Shown here one piece after another: positions 45,524 through 54,799 of a stretch of 64,000 nt of DNA. Each line of letters starts with the position of its first letter. The stretch's first letter is position 1. The notes under the pieces are model-generated. The model searched no databases, had not been told where the DNA came from, and worked only from the letters and a program-made list of their open reading frames with translations. This DNA is from Polynucleobacter sp. MWH-UH23A (GTDB taxonomy: Bacteria; Pseudomonadota; Gammaproteobacteria; Burkholderiales; Burkholderiaceae). The translations under genes and the position numbers were made by a program. Where the stretch lies: positions 496,001 to 560,000 of the forward strand of contig NZ_CP099572.1 of the NCBI RefSeq assembly GCF_040409805.1, read 5' to 3'.

Positions 45524-48109
45524 ATGAGAGACCGCATCCTTCATGCATCAGCGGATATTGAACAATTCGCCCTGACTGATTTGCAATCGCTGTATGAGCG
45601 CTTTCAGTCTTCAGAACATGGCTTAACACAGGACCAATGGCGGCGCAATTTTCAGAAATACGGTGAGAACAAATTCCGTATTGAAGAAGGGGAGTGGTTG
45701 GTAATACGCTTTTTGCGTAGCTTTTTCTCACCACTCTCTTTGCTATTAATTGTGCTATCCCTGCTGTCTTATTTGACGGGCGAACACAGTGGTGCGTTCA
45801 TGATTGCCATCATGGTATTTTTGTCAACCGTTTTGACATTTACTCAAGAGTACAAATCGAATAATGCTGCCAAGCAGTTAATCGCGCTGGTAAGCGCCAA
45901 GGCGCTAGTGATCCGTGCTGATGTTGAGCAAGAGGTAGATCTAAAGCATTTAGTTCCAGGCGATGTAATTCGCCTATCGGTTGGCGATATGATTCCTGCG
46001 GATGTTAGGTTGATTAGTAGTAAAGATCTATTTATTAATCAAGCTTCTCTTACAGGCGAGTCTTTGCCAACCGAAAAATCGTCTACCCGTCTACATGAGC
46101 ATGTCAGCTCTCCATATGACTGGAGCAATCTGGCTTATATGGGAAGTTACGTGGTGTCTGGCATGGGGACTGCCATTGTGATTCGAACGGGTGAGGGAAG
46201 TTTCTTTGGGCAATTGGCACAAGAGACGACAGAGCAGGTAAAGCAATCCACATTTGATAAAGGCATTAATCAATTTACATGGCTCATGATTCGTATCATG
46301 TTGTTCATGATTCCAGCTGTCTTCTTCATCAATGGATTAGTAAAAGGGGATTGGCTTGAGGCGGGCTTATTTGCGATCGCGGTTGGCGTAGGGCTTGCCC
46401 CGGAGATGTTGCCCATGTTGGTAACGGTCAATTTAGCAAAGGGCGCGATTGCCTTGTCAAAGAAAAAAGTCATCGTTAAGCGCTTAAACGCAGTTCAGAA
46501 CTTGGGCGCAATGAATATTCTGTGTGCAGATAAGACTGGAACTTTGACTCAAAATGAGATTATTTTAGAGAAACATATTGATGTGGACGGTCATGATAGC
46601 GTTCACGTGCTCGACTACGCTTATTTAAATAGTCACTATCAAACTGGCCTCAAAAATTTAATGGATGTCGCCATTTTGAAACATGTTGAGGTTCATGAAA
46701 AATTACACGATGACAATACTTATCAAAAAATCGATGAGATTCCTTTTGATTTTCAGCGACGTCGATTGTCGGTGGTAGTTCGTAAGAATAATGAACGTGA
46801 TATTTTGATCTGCAAAGGAGCTGTTGAAGAGATATTTTCTTGTTGTCGATTTGCGCAAAGCCAGGGACAGTTAATTCCCTTAACCTCAGATCATTTCACC
46901 AAGCTGAAAACAGTTGTTTCCGATCTCAATCAAGATGGCTTTCGAGTGATTGCTATTGCCATGCGAGAGGAGGCTGCATCACAGAAAGCTTATGCAGTAG
47001 ATGACGAGTGTGACTTGATTTTATTGGGCTATGTCGCATTCTTAGATCCCCCCAAGGAATCTGCTAAAGCTGCGATTGAAGCCTTGCAGGCCAGTGGAGT
47101 ACAGATCAAAATCTTGACAGGGGATAACGAGATCATTACCCGCAAGGTCTGCCATGAGGTGGGTCTTCCCATTACGCAGGTGATCTTGGGCGCAGAGATG
47201 GATGAACTAAGCGATGAGCAGCTTGCTACTAGAGCAATGAATTGCCAAATTTTCGCGAAGATGACCCCACAGCAAAAGGCCAGAATTATTCATCTTTTAA
47301 GAGGCGAAGGTCGTGTGGTTGGCTATATGGGCGATGGGATTAATGATGGCCCGGCCTTGAAAACTGCAGACGTTAGTATCTCAGTAGATTCTGCGGTAGA
47401 TATCGCAAAAGAATCAGCCGACATTATTTTGCTAGAGAAAAGCCTACTTGTTTTGTATCAGGGTGTGCTGGAAGGGCGGCGTGTATTTGGTAATCTGATG
47501 AAGTATTTGAAGATGTCAGCTAGCTCTAATTTTGGCAATATGTTCAGTATGTTAGGTGCCAGTGCCTTATTGCCATTCTTGCCCATGGCACCAGTACAAA
47601 TTCTCCTAAATAACTTGCTTTACGATTTTTCGCAGACGGCAGTGCCAACAGATACCGTTGATCCTGAATATCTCTCTGAACCACGTGAGTGGAATATTCA
47701 GGGATTAGCTCGCTTTATCTTTTGTATTGGCCCCATTAGCTCTATCTTTGATTACCTTACATTTGGCTTATTGTGGTTTTATGTCAAGGCGAACACTCTG
47801 GAGCTCTCACCCATATTCCAGACGGGTTGGTTTTTAGAGTCGCTTCTGTCACAAACACTGATTGTGTATGTAATTCGAACAGGCAAGATCCCATTTGTGG
47901 AGAGTAAGCCTAGTCTGCCATTGGTGCTCACTACACTCTCAGTCTGCGTACTGGGTATTTCACTTCCCTATCTTGCAATTGGACGTTATCTGCAGATGAT
48001 GCCGCTACCAGAAATATATTGGATGGGACTTTTGGTATTAATTCCTTGTTACTTGCTGCTAACTCAGCTCGTCAAGACTTGGATCATCAGAAGATCAGGA
48101 GTTTTATGA
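45524..48109 (+). CDS. mgtA: magnesium-translocating P-type ATPase (MgtA-like)
   Basis: 861 residues. The phosphorylation motif DKTGTL has Asp336; TGES in the A domain and GDGINDGPALK are also present. The C-terminal NNLLYDFSQTAVPTDTVDPE is diagnostic of the type IIIB Mg2+ subgroup. It imports Mg2+ down its gradient using ATP. The usual MgtA leader elements (mgtL, Mg riboswitch) are not evident in the short 66-bp gap. A 16-codon frame overlaps its stop. Confidence 0.92.
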   Translation: MRDRILHASADIEQFALTDLQSLYERFQSSEHGLTQDQWRRNFQKYGENKFRIEEGEWLVIRFLRSFFSPLSLLLIVLSLLSYLTGEHSGAFMIAIMVFLSTVLTFTQEYKSNNAAKQLIALVSAKALVIRADVEQEVDLKHLVPGDVIRLSVGDMIPADVRLISSKDLFINQASLTGESLPTEKSSTRLHEHVSSPYDWSNLAYMGSYVVSGMGTAIVIRTGEGSFFGQLAQETTEQVKQSTFDKGINQFTWLMIRIMLFMIPAVFFINGLVKGDWLEAGLFAIAVGVGLAPEMLPMLVTVNLAKGAIALSKKKVIVKRLNAVQNLGAMNILCADKTGTLTQNEIILEKHIDVDGHDSVHVLDYAYLNSHYQTGLKNLMDVAILKHVEVHEKLHDDNTYQKIDEIPFDFQRRRLSVVVRKNNERDILICKGAVEEIFSCCRFAQSQGQLIPLTSDHFTKLKTVVSDLNQDGFRVIAIAMREEAASQKAYAVDDECDLILLGYVAFLDPPKESAKAAIEALQASGVQIKILTGDNEIITRKVCHEVGLPITQVILGAEMDELSDEQLATRAMNCQIFAKMTPQQKARIIHLLRGEGRVVGYMGDGINDGPALKTADVSISVDSAVDIAKESADIILLEKSLLVLYQGVLEGRRVFGNLMKYLKMSASSNFGNMFSMLGASALLPFLPMAPVQILLNNLLYDFSQTAVPTDTVDPEYLSEPREWNIQGLARFIFCIGPISSIFDYLTFGLLWFYVKANTLELSPIFQTGWFLESLLSQTLIVYVIRTGKIPFVESKPSLPLVLTTLSVCVLGISLPYLAIGRYLQMMPLPEIYWMGLLVLIPCYLLLTQLVKTWIIRRSGVL

Positions 48110-48156
48110 GCAACATCATCAAAGATATTGTCGGTCCAATAGCAAAGCCAAGCTAA
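48106..48156 (+). CDS. 16-residue mini-ORF overlapping the mgtA stop
   Basis: The ATG at 48106 overlaps the mgtA TGA (ATGA), encoding a peptide MSNIIKDIVGPIAKPS ending at TAA 48154-48156. Translational coupling is plausible; the peptide has no clear domain. It may simply be chance. Confidence 0.3.
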   Translation: MSNIIKDIVGPIAKPS

Positions 48157-48162
48157 CTCAAT

Positions 48163-49017
48163 TTAGGGATTGCAGTATTGGCATCTCGATGGATCTGCGA
48201 GAGTTTGGTTGGTAATTAACTCTTCTTTTTTGTTACCACAATGCGTGCATGACCATATCGAAGCAATTGGCAATTTGGTTGGGGCCCCACAAAGTGAGCA
48301 AGGTAACCCTTTTTTGGATTCTGTTATTGAGAACCCTGGCGACTTACATTCTGGGCAAAGGCAATTGAGTTTCTTGGCAAGGTCTTGTGTAGCCCTTAGG
48401 ATATTTTCCATACGGGTTGGGTTAGTGTGTGCTCGTAGATCATTTTCAACAAAAACATAGCCTGTTTTTGAGAGACCCTTTGCCCATTCATAAGCCTCTT
48501 TGAGTGTTTCAATATTATCAATACCTTTGCGACACTCCTGATGGTATTCATCATCAGGTCTGACCACCAAATGATGACTTGGAAACTGCGCTTCTGAAAA
48601 AAATGCAGTCAGGTCATCCCAGTTGCTTACCAATTGACTAGCACTTTGAGCCTCGCCACCAACAAACCCAGTAATCTCAAGATTTCGTGTGTCATCAATG
48701 AAAAGAACGAGTTCGTAGTTCCAGGGGAGGATTCCAGTATAAGGATCATTGCTAAAAGCCCCCTCGCTTGCAATGCCTATTGATAGTCCTGATAACTCCA
48801 TTCCCACTCTAGCTTTTTTCCTGGCAGCATCGAGCTGGCTGCCGAATCTAGGAATATCACGTGTGAATGTACCCAACTTATCAGTGTCGTAGCCTGTAAC
48901 GTGAATGACCTCTAGTCCACTTGACGATAGTAGCTCGGGACCGATCACTTTTTCCTTGCCATGTTGAGTCAAGAGACAAGCTTGTAGTCCTTGATAGGGT
49001 CTAGCGTCTTGTTGCAT
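48163..49017 (-). CDS. DUF6671-family protein with C-terminal zinc ribbons
   Basis: 284 residues. The N-terminal part (LTQHGKEKVIGPELL) and middle (GIASEGAFSNDP, FIDDTRNLEITGFVGG) fit DUF6671. The C-terminal third holds CxxC-type pairs (CPEC, CSLC, CTHC, CQYC), probably two zinc ribbons. Function unknown. The stop of the upstream phosphatase gene is at 49026-49028; a TTG at 49029 would overlap it, and the ATG at 49017 is preferred. Confidence 0.78.
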   Translation of the reverse strand: MQQDARPYQGLQACLLTQHGKEKVIGPELLSSSGLEVIHVTGYDTDKLGTFTRDIPRFGSQLDAARKKARVGMELSGLSIGIASEGAFSNDPYTGILPWNYELVLFIDDTRNLEITGFVGGEAQSASQLVSNWDDLTAFFSEAQFPSHHLVVRPDDEYHQECRKGIDNIETLKEAYEWAKGLSKTGYVFVENDLRAHTNPTRMENILRATQDLAKKLNCLCPECKSPGFSITESKKGLPCSLCGAPTKLPIASIWSCTHCGNKKEELITNQTLADPSRCQYCNP

Positions 49018-49025
49018 GCTGGTGC

Positions 49026-49607
49026 TCAATAACTCGGGCTTGGATAAGTTTGTTGAGAAATATATTTACCATTTTTATCTACCTTGACTAATACCATGTC
49101 GCCAACATTTACCACCTTACCAGTAAATGCTTGAATATTGACATGATGCGTCACGAGAATAATGGGTTTATTTTGATTACCTTGAAGCTCAGATTGAATG
49201 AGTTTTTCTAAGTTTTGAGTTTGTTTTTTCTCCAGACTCATGTCATCAAAAAATGATCCGAGCGCAGTCGCTGTGGAGACGGGGCCTTTGTTTAGTAATT
49301 TTGCTGTTTCAAGACATCTGCACCAGGGGCTACTGAGCACCTTTGCAGAATTTACCCCCTGGCTATTGAGCCACTCACCAATGAGAACCGCTTGCTTCTT
49401 GCCTTTTTCATCCAAATTTCTTTGGGTGGAACAGTTGCCCAATTGGTAGCCTGCAGGATCGCCATAGCCAGGAGCATCCGCATGGCGCATCAACAATACA
49501 TGCTGACCATCTTGAAGGGCGCTAGCAAGATTGGCGTTTGCGGGTAGAGCAAGGAGGCTAGCAAGAGCGCTCAGCAGTAAGAAAGTAATGAATTTGAGGG
49601 GTTTCAT
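49026..49607 (-). CDS. exported histidine-phosphatase-family protein
   Basis: 193 residues with a signal peptide ending ANAN. The catalytic motif LLMRHADAPG and a second His in VTHHVNIQAFTG mark a branch-2-like histidine phosphatase. It would act in the periplasm on a phosphorylated substrate not identifiable from sequence. It leads directly into the DUF6671 gene. Confidence 0.85.
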   Translation of the reverse strand: MKPLKFITFLLLSALASLLALPANANLASALQDGQHVLLMRHADAPGYGDPAGYQLGNCSTQRNLDEKGKKQAVLIGEWLNSQGVNSAKVLSSPWCRCLETAKLLNKGPVSTATALGSFFDDMSLEKKQTQNLEKLIQSELQGNQNKPIILVTHHVNIQAFTGKVVNVGDMVLVKVDKNGKYISQQTYPSPSY

Positions 49608-49769
49608 GAGTTTGGCAAGCTATTAGCTTTAGTGTATTCAAATTTATAGAATATTGCAGTGCAAGATCTGTAGTGATAGCGCTCAGCAAAAATAGGGTAT
49701 TTGTGTCAAACTGATTGCATCAAAACGTCAGCAATTCATAGCAAATAACAACCAATTTAGGAGTGCAAA

Positions 49770-50315
49770 ATGACATTCAATAAGAATAAGTTATCCCATC
49801 AGCTAATGATTTCACTCTCTGTAGCTGGTCTCGTTTCTCTAGCTGCTTGTCAATCGATGGAGCAAGGCACTGGTCAAAAAGCGAGTGCAGTCTTGGATTC
49901 AAAATCTGGATCGCAAGCAAAAGGGGAAGTGAGTTTTGTTTGGCAGGGCAGTGATGTATTGGTGAGTGGAAAATTTTCTGGACTCAAGCCAAATTCAGAG
50001 CAAGGCTTTCATGTTCATGAAAAAGGTGATTGCTCTGCACCTGATGCGATGAGCGCTGGCGGACATTTCAATCCAGATACAAAGATGCATGGTATGCCTA
50101 ATAGCGGCATGAATCACGCTGGCGACATGCCAAACATCAAATCAGACGCTAATGGCAATGCAGTCTATAGCGCCAAATTGCATGGTTTTGCAGTAAATGC
50201 TGGACCAACGGGCATCGTCGGTCGTGCAGTTGTAGTCCATCGTGATCCTGATGACTATAAATCTCAACCCGCTGGTAACTCTGGCCCTCGTATTGCTTGT
50301 GGATTGATTAAGTAA
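49770..50315 (+). CDS. sodC: Cu,Zn superoxide dismutase (lipoprotein form)
   Basis: 181 residues. Lipobox LAAC, then the metal-site motifs GFHVHEKGDC, SAGGHFNP and VVVHRDPDDY, with the C-terminal RIACGLI completing the disulfide. It dismutes superoxide in the periplasm. TAGGAG precedes the ATG. Confidence 0.95.
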   Translation: MTFNKNKLSHQLMISLSVAGLVSLAACQSMEQGTGQKASAVLDSKSGSQAKGEVSFVWQGSDVLVSGKFSGLKPNSEQGFHVHEKGDCSAPDAMSAGGHFNPDTKMHGMPNSGMNHAGDMPNIKSDANGNAVYSAKLHGFAVNAGPTGIVGRAVVVHRDPDDYKSQPAGNSGPRIACGLIK

Positions 50316-50343
50316 GTCAGCCTTAGGAAATAGGATTGTTTTA

Positions 50344-50745
50344 ATGAAGTGTCTACTTCTACTCATATCATGCATCGCTACTTTTGCTTCATCAACTGCT
50401 ATAGCAGACGCTAATTTTTATCGCTGTGAAGTAATGAGCGATGCATATATTAAGCCAGGTGGATCTTTGGATTTAATGACTGATAGTCCAAGAGTTGGTC
50501 AGGAATTTACTGTCATTAAAAAATCCGGTGAAATAGTGGGTGATGTAATGGATTCTTTAAAGAATCCTAGGATAGTTTCGAGAGGGGGTAATCAACAGCC
50601 CTACAAGATCCTTTGGGAACAAAAATCAGCCAGCAAAAACGGCGTCTATTTAGACTATCTCAGTATTGATAATGTTCCTGGTAAAGAAGAAAAATCATTT
50701 GGGTTCTTCTCGGGCAGCATGCTATTGGCGGGGGTCTGTAGATAA
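50344..50745 (+). CDS. hypothetical exported protein
   Basis: 133 residues. A signal peptide (LLLISCIATFASSTAIADA) then a mixed domain with one pair of cysteines (YRCEVMS and AGVCR). Not recognised. It follows sodC in the same direction. Confidence 0.65.
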   Translation: MKCLLLLISCIATFASSTAIADANFYRCEVMSDAYIKPGGSLDLMTDSPRVGQEFTVIKKSGEIVGDVMDSLKNPRIVSRGGNQQPYKILWEQKSASKNGVYLDYLSIDNVPGKEEKSFGFFSGSMLLAGVCR

Positions 50746-51072
50746 ATACATATAGCCTGAACTTTTTTCATAACTAGAAAAAGACCCGCTTTGGCAGGCG
50801 GTAAAAGACGGTAATTAATTCAAATATTCACCAAGCCTATCAGCAATTCAATTTCAGAAGTTTGAATGCTCTGTATGTGCCGCCTGCAAAACGGCGGTGA
50901 TGCCTATGGGTAAAAATAAGACTTTAGTGATGATTGGGGAAATTACTGATGCTTAAAGGTGGATTGACTTAGCCATTGCAGGTAAATTGAGATTTAATAA
51001 AAATCACATACATTGAAATGCGGTGTATTGCATTCGATGACATTCGGTTGATTGGCTGGAATGGAGACTTAA
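50746..51072. other. 327-bp intergenic region with two palindromes
   Basis: No gene larger than a 15-codon frame (50906) is credible. Two imperfect hairpins stand out: CCGC/GCGG at 50786-50801 and CCGCC/GGCGG at 50880-50897, whose arms can also pair with each other (GCAGGCGG 50794-50801 with CCGCCTGC 50880-50887). It may be a structured leader of the dioxygenase operon, a decayed terminator or a repeat remnant. Confidence 0.5.
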
Positions 51073-52152
51073 ATGATCGATCTAAAACCATTAATACCAA
51101 AGTCGCAAATGCCTAAGTCAATTATTGGGCCGGCAGCATGGTATGGACATGATCTGCAAAAAGATAGCTCATGGATTGTTCAGTGGACCCCAGCCGAAAT
51201 TGATGAGCTCATAGGGGCTGGCAAGCATTTTCTATCACTAGGTAAGCCACTAGAGCAAATTTTACCTATAGATTTTCCATTGCCATCCATTGCCAAAAAG
51301 ATCAAATCTTTTTCGAATGAATTGATGTTTGGCCGAGGATTTTTGCTAATTAGAGGTTTACCAGTTGATAAGTTAGAGCTTAAATTGTCTGCTGCAATCT
51401 ATCTTGGTCTTGGCTCTCATATTGGAAGCTTGCGCAGCAGTAATGCTAAAGGCCATCTTTTGGGGCATGTTAAGGATCAGGGCGTTGACATTAAAAACAA
51501 GGATGTGCGTTTCTATCAAACTAATAAAAAGTTAGACTTTCATACTGACTCCGCAGATTTGGTAGCTTTGCTTTGTCTTCAAAAGGCGAAATCCGGAGGG
51601 GAGTCCTATATCGCTAGCTCCATCAGTTTATATAACGAGGTCGCTAAAAGACGTCCAGATTTGGTAGAGGCATTATTTATGCCCTACCCCACTGACAGAA
51701 GAGGTGAGATTCCAGTTGGTTTTGACCCTTGGTACAACATGCCAATCTTTACTTGGTATGAAGATCAGCTAACGTGCACATATATACGTCAATATATTGA
51801 TTCGGCTCAGATTAACTTTCCTGAGGCCCCAAGGCTTACACGTGAGCAAATTGAGGTGATGGATCTCATGGATGACATCTTGGCGGAAGGAAAGGTCGTG
51901 TTATCTATGGCATTTGAGCCTGGCGATATTCAAATATTAAGCAATCACCAGATACTGCATTCAAGAAGTGATTTTGAGAATTGGCCAGAACCTGAGCGTC
52001 ATCGACATTTACTGAGGTTATGGATTGCGCCAGAGAATGCGCGTCCTCTGCCTGATTACTACATTCCTCGTTGGGGCGCGACAACAAAAGGTGACCGTGG
52101 TGGAATTATTGTTCCGGGCACTCAGCTCAGTGTTGAACTAAATCCAAATTAG
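51073..52152 (+). CDS. TauD/TfdA-family Fe(II)/2-oxoglutarate dioxygenase
   Basis: 359 residues. The 2-His-1-Asp facial triad fits: His157-x-Asp159 (in FHTDSADL) and His296 (in QILHSR), with the 2-oxoglutarate Arg in HLLRLWIA. GGESYIASS and FEPGDIQIL fit the TauD/gamma-butyrobetaine-hydroxylase superfamily. Cytosolic; substrate unknown. A Bug receptor gene follows by 32 bp, so uptake and oxidation of the same compound is likely. Confidence 0.88.
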   Translation: MIDLKPLIPKSQMPKSIIGPAAWYGHDLQKDSSWIVQWTPAEIDELIGAGKHFLSLGKPLEQILPIDFPLPSIAKKIKSFSNELMFGRGFLLIRGLPVDKLELKLSAAIYLGLGSHIGSLRSSNAKGHLLGHVKDQGVDIKNKDVRFYQTNKKLDFHTDSADLVALLCLQKAKSGGESYIASSISLYNEVAKRRPDLVEALFMPYPTDRRGEIPVGFDPWYNMPIFTWYEDQLTCTYIRQYIDSAQINFPEAPRLTREQIEVMDLMDDILAEGKVVLSMAFEPGDIQILSNHQILHSRSDFENWPEPERHRHLLRLWIAPENARPLPDYYIPRWGATTKGDRGGIIVPGTQLSVELNPN

Positions 52153-52184
52153 AAATTCACCATTAATCTAAGGCGAGTAAAAAT

Positions 52185-53180
52185 ATGCTTGTAAGACTAC
52201 GCAACATCATTCTCCATGTTCTGGGAGCTAGTTTCTTTGCACTCAGTTGCGCCTCACAAAGTCTAATGGCGCAGAGTTATCCCAATAGGCCAATTAACCT
52301 TGTAGCACCATATTCTGCTGGGGGTGATAGCGATTTTTCTGGAAGAAATTTAGCTGCCGTTGCCACTAAGTATGTGAACCAACCTTTGATTGTTCAAAAC
52401 ATTGTGGGTGCCTCAGGAACGATTGGTTCTCTAAAAGTGCGAAATGCTCCACCTGATGGATACATGCTATTGATCTCTCGGGTGGGTTCTCAAGCTATCG
52501 TGCCAGCGCTAGATAGTAAGACGCCATATAAGTGGAGTGACTTTACTTTTATTTCGCTTTTAGATCTAAATCCAATGGTTTGCGTAGTTAAAAGTGATTC
52601 GCCTTACAAAAATATCAAGGATTTGATCCAAGCTATTCGATCTGATCCAGGAAAACTAAATTATGCAACCGCAGGCCCAGGAACTTCTCAACATTTATCG
52701 GTTGAGATTATGCTAAACGCAGCAAATTTACCTTCGTCTGCAGCTACCATGATTCCATATAAAAGTGGGGGTGAGAGTAGCGCTGCATTGTTAGGCAATC
52801 AAGTTGATTTTGTGTGCAATACGATGACTACTTTAGCGGGGCAAATTAAAGGTGGAAGTATGCGGGGGTTGATGGTATCCACTCCCGACAGGTTAAAGGA
52901 TTACCCTGAAATCCCCTCTAGTCGTGAATTGGGTTTAAGTCAGTTCGAACAAGCCACTGGCTGGAGCGGTTTATTTGGCCCTCCTGGAATGCCACAAGAG
53001 GTCGTGGATAAATGGACTGAGACTTTAAAAAAGGTGGCCCAAGACCCATCATGGGAGGCTGGCAATAAATCAGCAGGGGCGATCCCTGCAATACGTTCCC
53101 CTTCTGAAACCGAGTTATTTGTAAGGCAGCAAGTCCAGCTATACGAAAAGTTGGGTACAAGCCTAGGTTTGCGTAAATAA
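52185..53180 (+). CDS. Bug/TctC-family periplasmic receptor
   Basis: 331 residues with a signal peptide ending SLMAQ. SYPNRPINLVAPYSAGGDSD and NAPPDGYMLLI are the family blocks. It should bind a small carboxylate or amide for a distant permease, or act in signalling. Cotranscribed with the dioxygenase. A terminator follows its stop. Confidence 0.88.
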   Translation: MLVRLRNIILHVLGASFFALSCASQSLMAQSYPNRPINLVAPYSAGGDSDFSGRNLAAVATKYVNQPLIVQNIVGASGTIGSLKVRNAPPDGYMLLISRVGSQAIVPALDSKTPYKWSDFTFISLLDLNPMVCVVKSDSPYKNIKDLIQAIRSDPGKLNYATAGPGTSQHLSVEIMLNAANLPSSAATMIPYKSGGESSAALLGNQVDFVCNTMTTLAGQIKGGSMRGLMVSTPDRLKDYPEIPSSRELGLSQFEQATGWSGLFGPPGMPQEVVDKWTETLKKVAQDPSWEAGNKSAGAIPAIRSPSETELFVRQQVQLYEKLGTSLGLRK

Positions 53181-53201
53181 TTTTCTCGTTTTATTAATAG
53201 T

Positions 53202-53226
53202 AAGGCCACCCTTGAGGTGGCTTTTT
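53202..53226 (+). terminator. terminator after Bug receptor
   Basis: GCCACC/GGTGGC (53205-53210 with 53216-53221) around CTTGA, then TTTTT. Confidence 0.78.
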
Positions 53227-53350
53227 ATTGAGGGCGGGGAAGCTGGAGAATGCAGGTTTAGTGAGGGTTGAGATCTCAAGAAAATTTTTTCCGCCTGGTT
53301 GATTTCATAAATATTAGAATAGTGCTCAATATTAATGAGTGGAGATGCCG

Positions 53351-54301
53351 GTGAACGCAATTCATAGTCAAACAGCGATTCTTAAAAAATGGTCTGTCAA
53401 AGCTCTTATTCTTCTTGTTCTAATTGGGTCTCTCGGAATAACTGCTTGTAGTAAAAAAACTTCTTCAAGCTTCAAAGCGGAAGTAAAGTACGCCCAAGTT
53501 GGCGATGTGAAATTAGCCTATTACATACGTGGTGAGGGCGAGCCTTTGTTAATGATTAATGGCTTTCTTTCTACTATGTCATTGTGGGACCCTGCTCTGA
53601 TTGAAGAGCTGGCAAAAAATTATCAGGTAATTTCATTTGATAATCGTGGTGTAGGTCTTTCAACAGACACAGCAGAAAATCACACGACTATGGAACAAAT
53701 GGCTGACGATGCTGCAGGCTTAGTTCAAGCATTAGGGTATAAAAAGGTAAACATACTGGGATGGTCCATGGGCGCCCGAATAGCTCAACAGTTTTTAATT
53801 CGTCATCCTGAGCTTATTAATAAAGGCATACTTGCCGCAGCCAATCCTGGCGGTAGCCATCAAATTCCCGCTTCAATGGATGTGGAAAGTAAGCTCAACA
53901 ATCCTGATATTCCGGAAATCGAAAAATTAGGTTTGTGTTTCCCGGATAACGCAGCAGGAAAGTTGGCTGCGGTTGATGCTATAGCTCGCATCAAATTGGC
54001 GGTAGAAAGCGGTGCCCTGCCAAATGACTTTAAGGTTTCTAAAGAAACCACCATTCGCCAAGATCGAGCTCGCACTACTCTGTGGACTAACAATCAAAGC
54101 AATTTTAAAGATCTCAAAAATATTAAAGTTCCAGTATTGGTATCTGATGGACGCTATGACGAGATTGATATCCCTCAAAATTCACAGCTCATTGCTAATC
54201 AGATTCCATATTCATGGTTGGCTTACTATGATGGCGGTCATGCATTCTTATTTCAGCAACACAGTCGTTATGCAGAAACAATTCATGCGTTCTTGAAATA
54301 A
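53351..54301 (+). CDS. lipoprotein-type alpha/beta hydrolase
   Basis: About 316 residues. Lipobox ITAC after a hydrophobic segment; then INGFLSTMSLWDP, nucleophile GWSMGARIAQ, an Asp near VSDGRYDEID and the His in DGGHAFLF. An esterase or lactonase-like enzyme in the envelope is likely; substrate unknown. The GTG at 53351 is 6 bases after GGAG; the ATG at 53345 is the alternative. Confidence 0.85.
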   Translation: MNAIHSQTAILKKWSVKALILLVLIGSLGITACSKKTSSSFKAEVKYAQVGDVKLAYYIRGEGEPLLMINGFLSTMSLWDPALIEELAKNYQVISFDNRGVGLSTDTAENHTTMEQMADDAAGLVQALGYKKVNILGWSMGARIAQQFLIRHPELINKGILAAANPGGSHQIPASMDVESKLNNPDIPEIEKLGLCFPDNAAGKLAAVDAIARIKLAVESGALPNDFKVSKETTIRQDRARTTLWTNNQSNFKDLKNIKVPVLVSDGRYDEIDIPQNSQLIANQIPYSWLAYYDGGHAFLFQQHSRYAETIHAFLK

Positions 54302-54317
54302 ATTCCCTGCGCCATGA

Positions 54318-54339
54318 GAAACCCCTTCGGGTGGTTTTT
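54318..54339 (+). terminator. UUCG-loop terminator after the hydrolase
   Basis: AAACCCC-TTCG-GGGTGGTTT, with one bulge, then further Ts. Ends the hydrolase transcript. Confidence 0.65.
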
Positions 54340-54373
54340 ATATGCCTTGCGGACTCAGTAGAAACTAAATGCG

Positions 54374-54676
54374 CTAGAAAGACAGCGTGCCTTTGCCGGA
54401 CTCAATCAATTTCATAGAGTGCTGTTTTAAGGCTTCAATTATGTTCAGCAATTTATTTCGCGTCTGATCATCTAGCGGAGCTTTAGGATTTGCCTGTTGA
54501 ATGCCAAGGTTGAGTTCTTCTAACTGCCTTACATACTCTTCTGTTGTCTTATTGTGGATGCCTGTTACCTGATATGTTTTGAAATAAAGACCTGCAATAT
54601 TGACGTGATCATATTCAGGGCTTACAGCGCCAAAGCTTTTGCTCATTGGAGATAATGCATATTGAGCATCTCCCAT
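54374..54676 (-). CDS. hypothetical protein, helical C-terminus
   Basis: 100 residues from MGDAQYALSPMSKSFG, not recognised. The second half is strongly helical (TTEEYVRQLEELNLGIQQAN, RNKLLNIIEALKQHSMKL), perhaps a coiled coil. AAGAAGG lies 8 bases before this ATG; a longer TTG start at 54697 would enclose it. Confidence 0.6.
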   Translation of the reverse strand: MGDAQYALSPMSKSFGAVSPEYDHVNIAGLYFKTYQVTGIHNKTTEEYVRQLEELNLGIQQANPKAPLDDQTRNKLLNIIEALKQHSMKLIESGKGTLSF

Positions 54677-54799
54677 CGTTTTCGCCTTCTTGACCAAATA
54701 GTCAGGGTATATCCTTAGGTTTAAAGCCTGTAGATCATCTAAATCCCTTTTCTGCCGTTTGATAAACTTGCATCACGCTTTCAATTACTTATAAAAAAG

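Noticed and set aside
50906..50953. 15-codon frame in the large intergenic region
   Set aside because: Too short, no ribosome site, no conserved features.
54012..54296. 94-codon frame inside the alpha/beta hydrolase
   Set aside because: Out-of-frame shadow of a complete hydrolase.
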